Positions 5,107 to 8,711 of a DNA stretch of 8,711 nucleotides are shown here, piece by piece; position 1 is the first letter of the stretch, and each line of letters starts with the position of its first letter. The position numbers and the translations under genes were made by a program. This DNA is from Streptomyces sp. NRRL WC-3549 (GTDB lineage Bacteria; Actinomycetota; Actinomycetes; Streptomycetales; Streptomycetaceae), in assembly GCF_000721935.1 (NCBI RefSeq), contig NZ_KL585431.1, positions 1 to 8,711 of the forward strand. The letters are read 5' to 3'. The notes below the pieces were generated by a model. That model saw only the letters and a program-made list of their open reading frames with translations, had not been told where the DNA came from and did not search any database.

Positions 5107-5985
5107 TCATTCGCCGGGGTAAGCCGTGCGGGCCTGGGATGTGGCGGCCCAGGAGGCGAGCAGCCGCAGGCCCTCCTCGGAGGCCGACCCGGGCTCGGCG
5201 GTGTAGATAGTGAGGGTGAGCCCTGGGGCGGCGGCCATCTCCAGGCCTTCGTAGGCGAGGGTGAGGTCGCCGACGGTGTGGTGGTGGAAGCGCTTGGTTC
5301 CGGTGCCGTGATGGCGGACGTTGTGGGCACCCCAGCGGGTGCGGAAGTCGTCGCTGCGGGTGGACAGCTCGCCGACGAGGTCGTGTAGGCCCTTGTCATG
5401 GGGATTGCGCCCGGCTTCGGTCCGCAAGATGGCCACCGCGACGTCGGCGGCCTGCTCCCAGGCGGGGTAGAAGCGGCGAGAGGCGGGGTCGAGGAACTGG
5501 AATCGGGCGAGGTTCGCTTGGTTGCCGGCCGCCGCGTAGACGTCGTCATAGAAGGCGCGAGCGAGACCGTTGGCGGCCAGGAGGTCCATGCGGCCGTTGC
5601 GGACGAAGGCGGGCCCGGCGGTGACGGCGTCCAGGACCCATTGCAGGCTGCGGTGCGCCTTCCACTGCGTGCTGCGGCGCCTCGGGCGGGTGAGGGCGTC
5701 GGAGCCGTCGGCGGTGTGGGCGAGGTTGAGCAGGTGGGCGCGTTCGGCGTCGTCGAGCTGGAGGGCACGGGCGAGGGCTTCGAGGACGGACGGAGAGACG
5801 CCGGCGAGGTTGCCGCGCTCTAGCTTCGCGTAGTACTCCACGCTCATGTCGGCCAGGGCGGCGACCTCGCTGCGGCGCAGGCCGGGCACCCGGCGCCGGT
5901 TCCCGGAGGGCAGGCCGGCCTGCTCGGGGGTGATCTTGGCGCGCCGCGAGGTCAGGAACTCGCGGACCTCTGCTTGGTTGTCCAC
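5107..5985 (-). CDS. XRE-type regulator with MmyB-like ligand-binding domain
   Basis: This 292-aa transcription factor has an N-terminal helix-turn-helix, with the hallmark RRVPGLRRSEVAALADMS and SVEYYAKLERG around residues 30-58, followed by SPSVLEALARALQL. From about residue 105 to 275 comes a PAS-like ligand-binding domain of the MmyB type (GPAFVRNGRMDLLAANGLAR, FLDPASRRFYPAW, then GDLTLAYEGLEMAAAPGLTL). The frame is open 27 codons further upstream, but that extension would cover the 15-bp dyad at 6022-6036. The GTG at 5985 has GAAGG upstream and starts the typical VDNQAEVREFLTSRRAKI, so it was chosen. The gene is divergent from the dehydrogenase operon. In this family the regulator usually controls the adjacent oxidoreductase genes and itself; the ligand is unknown. 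Confidence 0.9.
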   Translation of the reverse strand: MDNQAEVREFLTSRRAKITPEQAGLPSGNRRRVPGLRRSEVAALADMSVEYYAKLERGNLAGVSPSVLEALARALQLDDAERAHLLNLAHTADGSDALTRPRRRSTQWKAHRSLQWVLDAVTAGPAFVRNGRMDLLAANGLARAFYDDVYAAAGNQANLARFQFLDPASRRFYPAWEQAADVAVAILRTEAGRNPHDKGLHDLVGELSTRSDDFRTRWGAHNVRHHGTGTKRFHHHTVGDLTLAYEGLEMAAAPGLTLTIYTAEPGSASEEGLRLLASWAATSQARTAYPGE

Positions 5986-6197
5986 GCCTTCGACGGTACG
6001 TCCCGCCCGCGTCCATAGGGATGTACTGGCAGTACACCTCTTGATGGTGTCTCGCTGTCTGCGCAAGGAGCGGGTTACCTGGATGACGTGGTGCTTTTCG
6101 CCCTGTCACGACGACGGGGCCAGGCGCCCGGCCCTGCACTCGGCGACGACCCCGGCCTCGGGGATCTCCCGCCCCGGCACGCGAAGGAAGATCATCT
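5986..6197. promoter_or_regulatory. Divergent promoter region between the regulator and the dehydrogenase operon
   Basis: This 212-bp region separates the two divergent starts and holds the 15-bp dyad annotated separately. The dyad is 37 bp upstream of the regulator start and about 160 bp upstream of the dehydrogenase start. I could not assign convincing -10/-35 pairs on either strand. A small GC-rich inverted repeat (CCCCG-GCCT-CGGGG near 6153-6166) lies in the dehydrogenase leader. No small ORF here has family-like content. Confidence 0.6.
6022..6036. promoter_or_regulatory. 15-bp dyad TGTACTG-G-CAGTACA, probable operator of the XRE regulator
   Basis: TGTACTG and CAGTACA are exact reverse complements around one central base, with further partial symmetry outside (AGG on the left, CCT on the right). 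An odd-length dyad with 7-bp arms suits a dimeric helix-turn-helix protein. Its place just upstream of the regulator gene, between two divergent genes, points to control of both transcripts by the regulator. Confidence 0.7.
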
Positions 6198-7214
6198 ATG
6201 CGCGGCGCAGTCATCCACGCCCCCCGCGACGTCCGCTTCGAGTCCCTGGAGGACCCGAAGCTGCTCCACCCCACCGACGCGATCATCCGCACGGCCGTCA
6301 CCTGTGTGTGCGGCTCCGACCTGTGGCCCTACCGTGGCGCCGAGCCGATCGGCGACCCGCACCCGATGTGCCACGAGTACGTCGGCTTCGTCGAGGAGGT
6401 CGGCTCCGAGGTCACCGCAGTGAAGCCGGGACAGTTCGTCGTCGGCTCCTTCGCCACCTCGGACAACACCTGCGCCAACTGCCGCAACGGCTTCCAGTCC
6501 AACTGCCTGCACCGCGAGTTCATGTCCACCTGCCAGGCCGACTATGTGCGCATCCCCAACGCCCAGGGCACCCTGGTGGCCACCGACGAGGTGCCCGGCG
6601 AGGAGTTCTGGCCGGGCCTGCTGGCCGTCTCCGACGTGATGGGCACCGGCTGGTGGGCTGCGGACGCCGCCGAGGTGAGGCCCGGCTCGACCGCCGTGGT
6701 GGTCGGCGACGGCGCGGTCGGCCTGTGCGGCGTGATCGCGGCAAAGGAGATGGGCGCGGAGCGGATCATTGCCATGTCCCGCCACGAGAGCCGGCAGAAG
6801 CTCGCCCGGGAGTTCGGTGCCACCGATATCGTCACCGAGCGCGGTGAAGAGGGAGTGGCCCGGATCAGGGAACTGACTGGCGGGATTGGCGCGGACAGCG
6901 TCCTGGAATGCGTCGGAACCGCCCAGTCCATGAGCCAGGCCCTGCACTCCGCACGGCCCGGCGGCAACGTCGGCTTCGTCGGCGTCCCCCACGATGTCGC
7001 CGTCGACGGGCAGGAGCTGTTCTTCTCCCATGTCGGCCTGCGCGGCGGCCCCGCCCCCGTACGCCGCTACCTGCCCGACCTCATCGACCGCGTCCTCACC
7101 GGTGCGATCGATCCCGGCAAGGTCTTCGACCTCACCCTTCCCCTGGACCAGGTCGCCGAAGGCTACAAGGCGATGGACGAGCGCCGCGCCATCAAGACCC
7201 TCCTCAAGCCCTGA
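6198..7214 (+). CDS. Zinc-dependent alcohol dehydrogenase family protein
   Basis: This 338-aa medium-chain dehydrogenase is expected to oxidise or reduce an alcohol/carbonyl substrate with a nicotinamide cofactor in the cytoplasm. The catalytic zinc region is visible: C38 in CVCGSDLWPYRG, and H59-E60 in MCHEYVGFVEEVG, where the usual GHE reads CHE. The structural-zinc lobe has only three of four cysteines (TCANCRNGFQSNC); the position of the first is aspartate. The Rossmann motif is GDGAVG, followed by AAKEMGAERIIAMSRHESR. The end, ERRAIKTLLKP, is typical of the family. GAAGGA precedes the ATG. It is the first gene of a + strand operon whose next gene follows 29 bases later. The substrate cannot be inferred. 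The dyad about 160 bp upstream suggests repression or ligand-controlled activation by the divergent regulator. Confidence 0.9.
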   Translation: MRGAVIHAPRDVRFESLEDPKLLHPTDAIIRTAVTCVCGSDLWPYRGAEPIGDPHPMCHEYVGFVEEVGSEVTAVKPGQFVVGSFATSDNTCANCRNGFQSNCLHREFMSTCQADYVRIPNAQGTLVATDEVPGEEFWPGLLAVSDVMGTGWWAADAAEVRPGSTAVVVGDGAVGLCGVIAAKEMGAERIIAMSRHESRQKLAREFGATDIVTERGEEGVARIRELTGGIGADSVLECVGTAQSMSQALHSARPGGNVGFVGVPHDVAVDGQELFFSHVGLRGGPAPVRRYLPDLIDRVLTGAIDPGKVFDLTLPLDQVAEGYKAMDERRAIKTLLKP

Positions 7215-7243
7215 CCCTCCCGACCCCGCGCAAGGAGCACCCC

Positions 7244-7654
7244 GTGCAGATCACCCGCAGCTCGATCGACACCGCCAAGGGGCCGGCCGACTGGTTCACC
7301 GGCGACGTCTACATCGACCCCGTCGCCGCCGCCCCGGCCCCGTCCCGGGTCACCGCCTCGCTGGTGCACTTCATGCCCGGTGCCCGCACTTACTGGCACC
7401 GCCACCCGCTCGGGCAGACCGTCTTCGTCACCGAGGGCGTCGGCCTGTGCCAGCGCCGCGGCGGCCCCGTCGAGGTCATCCGGCCCGGCGACCGCGTCCT
7501 GTTCGAGGCCGACGAGGAGCACTGGCACGGCGCCGCCCCGAACCGGCTGATGGTCCACCTCGCCATCAACGAGGGCGACCACGACCACGACGTCGTGCAC
7601 TGGCTCGAACCCGTCACCGACGCCGAGTACACCGCCACTGCGGCCACCGCCTGA
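7244..7654 (+). CDS. Cupin protein, (R)-mandelonitrile-lyase-like
   Basis: This 136-aa single-domain cupin starts at a GTG with AAGGAG seven bases upstream. The metal-binding pattern is H52-x-H54-x3-Q58 in YWHRHPLGQT plus H93 in EEHWHG. Three histidines and one glutamine are the metal ligands described for bacterial manganese cupins of the (R)-hydroxynitrile lyase type (Granulicella), and the spacing agrees closely. The N-terminus (ITRSSIDTAKGPADWFTGDV) and IDP segment also resemble that group. In genome context such cupins often accompany dehydrogenases and SDR proteins, where the true reaction is unknown and may not involve cyanohydrins. It lies between the alcohol dehydrogenase and the SDR gene, with short gaps on both sides, so co-transcription is likely. 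Confidence 0.85.
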   Translation: MQITRSSIDTAKGPADWFTGDVYIDPVAAAPAPSRVTASLVHFMPGARTYWHRHPLGQTVFVTEGVGLCQRRGGPVEVIRPGDRVLFEADEEHWHGAAPNRLMVHLAINEGDHDHDVVHWLEPVTDAEYTATAATA

Positions 7655-7669
7655 CCGAGGAGCACCATC

Positions 7670-8335
7670 GTGACCACCTTCGCCCTGATCGGCGCCGGTC
7701 CCGGCCTGGGCCTGGCCGCAGCCCGCCGCTTCGGAACCGCCGGCCACCACGTCGCCCTCATCTCCCGCAACGCCCAGCACCAGGACGAACTGGCTGCCGA
7801 GCTGGCCCGGGACGACATCACGGCCCGCGGGTTCACCGCCGACGCCCTCGACCCAGCCTCCCTGACCGCAGCCCTGGACGCGGCGGCCGAGGAACTGGGG
7901 CCGATCGAGGTCCTCCAGTTCAGCCCGGTGCCCCGCGCCGATTTCATGAAGCCGGTCCTGGAGACCACCGCCGCCGACCTGGATGATCCGCTCGCCTTCT
8001 CCGTCAAGAGCCCGCTCACCTGCGTGAACACGGTCCTGCCCGGGATGCGAGAGCTGGGCCGGGGAACGCTGCTGTTCGTCAACGGCGGCAGCGCGGTGCG
8101 CCCGAACCCCCAGGTGGCTGGCACCTCGGTCGCGTTCGCCGCCGAGAGCGCCTACGCCGCGATGCTCCACGACGCCCTCGCACCGGAGAACATCCACGCC
8201 GCCCAGCTCATCATCCCCGGCGCGATCCGCCCGGACGCCGAACACTCCAGCCCCGACGTGCTCGCCGAGCGCCTGTACGCCATCCACACCCAGCGCGACG
8301 CCTTCCGGCACTACGCCGAACCCATGCCCGCATGA
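7670..8335 (+). CDS. SDR-fold protein with atypical active site
   Basis: This 221-aa protein starts at a GTG with GAGGAG seven bases upstream, 15 bases after the cupin stop. Its N-terminus is a clear Rossmann nucleotide-binding motif, GAGPGLG (residues 8-14), followed by a basic loop SRN that suggests NADP(H). Downstream, NGGSAVRPNP places a serine (S141) where the SDR catalytic serine belongs. The Tyr-x3-Lys pair expected about 13 residues later is missing: that stretch reads SVAFAAESAYAAML, with Y162 but no lysine. It is also shorter than the usual 240-260 residues. It may be a catalytically altered SDR, a cofactor-binding partner of the other enzymes, or use other residues. Its stop overlaps the next ATG (ATGA), so coupling is tight. 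Confidence 0.85.
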   Translation: MTTFALIGAGPGLGLAAARRFGTAGHHVALISRNAQHQDELAAELARDDITARGFTADALDPASLTAALDAAAEELGPIEVLQFSPVPRADFMKPVLETTAADLDDPLAFSVKSPLTCVNTVLPGMRELGRGTLLFVNGGSAVRPNPQVAGTSVAFAAESAYAAMLHDALAPENIHAAQLIIPGAIRPDAEHSSPDVLAERLYAIHTQRDAFRHYAEPMPA

Positions 8336-8539
8336 CCACGCCCGGGGCGCCGCCCACGAACCGCGCCGCCCTCCGCCTGCTGCTCCGCACCGCTCTGGCA
8401 GCCGCCCTGCTGCTGGCCGGCACCGCCTGCTCCAGCGGAACACCAGAGAACGCCCCGGCCGCCTCGTCCTCTGCCGCTTCTGGCCGCTTCTGGAAGGCAG
8501 CAGCTGCCGTCGGCGTCCCCCTCCGGAAGGAGTACATCC
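8332..8539 (+). pseudogene. Lipoprotein signal peptide and linker, frameshifted off its cyclophilin-like domain
   Basis: The ATG overlaps the SDR stop as ATGA. The frame begins with a basic and then strongly hydrophobic segment and an imperfect lipobox, LLLAGTAC (C33), followed by a Ser/Ala/Pro-rich linker. This is the design of an exported lipoprotein. An exact 10-bp duplication at 8473-8492 then shifts the frame, and the ORF continues into Arg/Pro-rich nonsense to the window edge. If one duplicate copy is removed, the frame reads SAASGRQQLPSASPSGRSTS and then MNMRVTLDGR, joining the linker to the cyclophilin-like domain. The ancestral gene was therefore probably one membrane-anchored protein. 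Confidence 0.7.
8473..8492 (+). repeat. Exact 10-bp tandem duplication GCCGCTTCTG x2
   Basis: GCCGCTTCTG occurs twice head to tail (8473-8482 and 8483-8492). Ten bases is not a multiple of three, so the copy number sets whether the lipoprotein signal and the cyclophilin-like domain share a frame: one copy joins them, two copies separate them. Such a repeat can arise by replication slippage and be lost the same way. Confidence 0.85.
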
Positions 8540-8711
8540 ATGAACATGCGGGTCACCCTCGACGGCCGCCCCGTCGACGCCGTCCTGAACGACAGCCCCG
8601 CCGCGCGCGACCTCGCCGAGCTGCTGCCGCTCACCCTGGACCTGGAGGACTTCCACGACACGGAGCGGGTCGCCGACCTGCCCCGCAAGCTGAACACCGA
8701 CGGGGCTCGCG
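8540..8711 (+). CDS. Cyclophilin-like fold protein, N-terminal part (runs off the window)
   Basis: Fifty-seven codons are visible before the right edge. The sequence MNMRVTLDGRPVDAVLNDSP, with AARDLAELLPLTLDLEDF and ERVADLPRKL, matches the start of the small bacterial cyclophilin-like beta-barrel family. That family is often found as a lipoprotein or a free 110-130-aa protein in reductase operons. Its biochemical role is unsettled. An ATG at 8540 has an excellent Shine-Dalgarno, GGAAGGAG (8525-8532), seven bases upstream. Translation can therefore start here even though the upstream signal-peptide frame is disrupted, and the product would stay in the cytoplasm. The site may be a chance feature of linker codons or a genuine second start that yields both exported and cytoplasmic forms in relatives. 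Confidence 0.8.
   Translation, partial: MNMRVTLDGRPVDAVLNDSPAARDLAELLPLTLDLEDFHDTERVADLPRKLNTDGAR

Noticed and set aside
5986..6066. 27-residue upstream extension of the XRE regulator
   Set aside because: It would run through the 15-bp operator dyad, lacks family similarity, and the GTG at 5985 gives the normal N-terminus.
7163..8656. 497-codon - strand frame over the cupin, SDR and lipoprotein genes
   Set aside because: Its translation is low-complexity Gly/Val/Arg/Ala sequence mirroring three recognisable + strand genes.
1..8711. tRNA genes, attachment-site duplications, CRISPR arrays
   Set aside because: No cloverleaf with a CCA-proximal TTCRA motif, no long direct repeat bounding the recombinase region, and no regularly spaced repeat array was seen.

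Overview
The window looks like actinomycete DNA, most likely Streptomyces. GC and third-position GC are very high, GTG starts are frequent, genes sit in tight or overlapping operons, and one gene carries a single TTA codon. No rRNA, tRNA, CRISPR array or complete insertion sequence is visible. Assignments come from reading motifs; no database search was possible.

Left region (1-3262, + strand). A small secreted protein (signal peptide, two cysteines, a TTA codon inside the signal peptide) is followed by a perfect 10-bp hairpin. Three tightly packed genes come next: an ABC-transporter ATPase, a polytopic membrane protein with a long cysteine-containing C-terminal domain, and a second small membrane protein. 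The layout of product gene, hairpin, ATPase and permeases suggests an ABC system that works on or alongside the secreted protein. The substrate is unknown.

Middle region (3263-5106). This is a mobile-element scar. It holds a 58-aa cysteine-rich ORF whose ribosome-binding site lies in a hairpin, a tandem pair of GCCC-N6-GGGC repeats, the N-terminal remnant of one serine recombinase, and a second, nearly intact serine recombinase on the - strand. In that recombinase, residues 96-119 are read out of frame because two small indels compensate each other. Upstream of it lie a perfect 30-bp palindrome and a third copy of the 12-bp half-site, which are candidate recombinase crossover or operator sites.

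Right region (5107-8711). An XRE/MmyB-type regulator on the - strand is divergent from a + strand operon. A 15-bp dyad, TGTACTG-G-CAGTACA, in the shared promoter region is the likely operator. The operon encodes a zinc-type alcohol dehydrogenase, a mandelonitrile-lyase-like cupin, an SDR-fold protein lacking the usual Tyr-x3-Lys pair, and a lipoprotein/cyclophilin-like gene cut by the right edge. That last gene is split by an exact 10-bp tandem duplication. Removing one copy joins a lipoprotein signal peptide and linker in frame to the cyclophilin-like domain. As it stands, the domain would start at an internal ATG behind a strong Shine-Dalgarno sequence and lack the export signal.

No clearly new multi-gene system can be demonstrated from sequence alone. 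The most unusual signals are the duplication-split lipoprotein, the half-site array beside the frame-damaged recombinase, and the TTA-containing secreted protein/ABC cassette.
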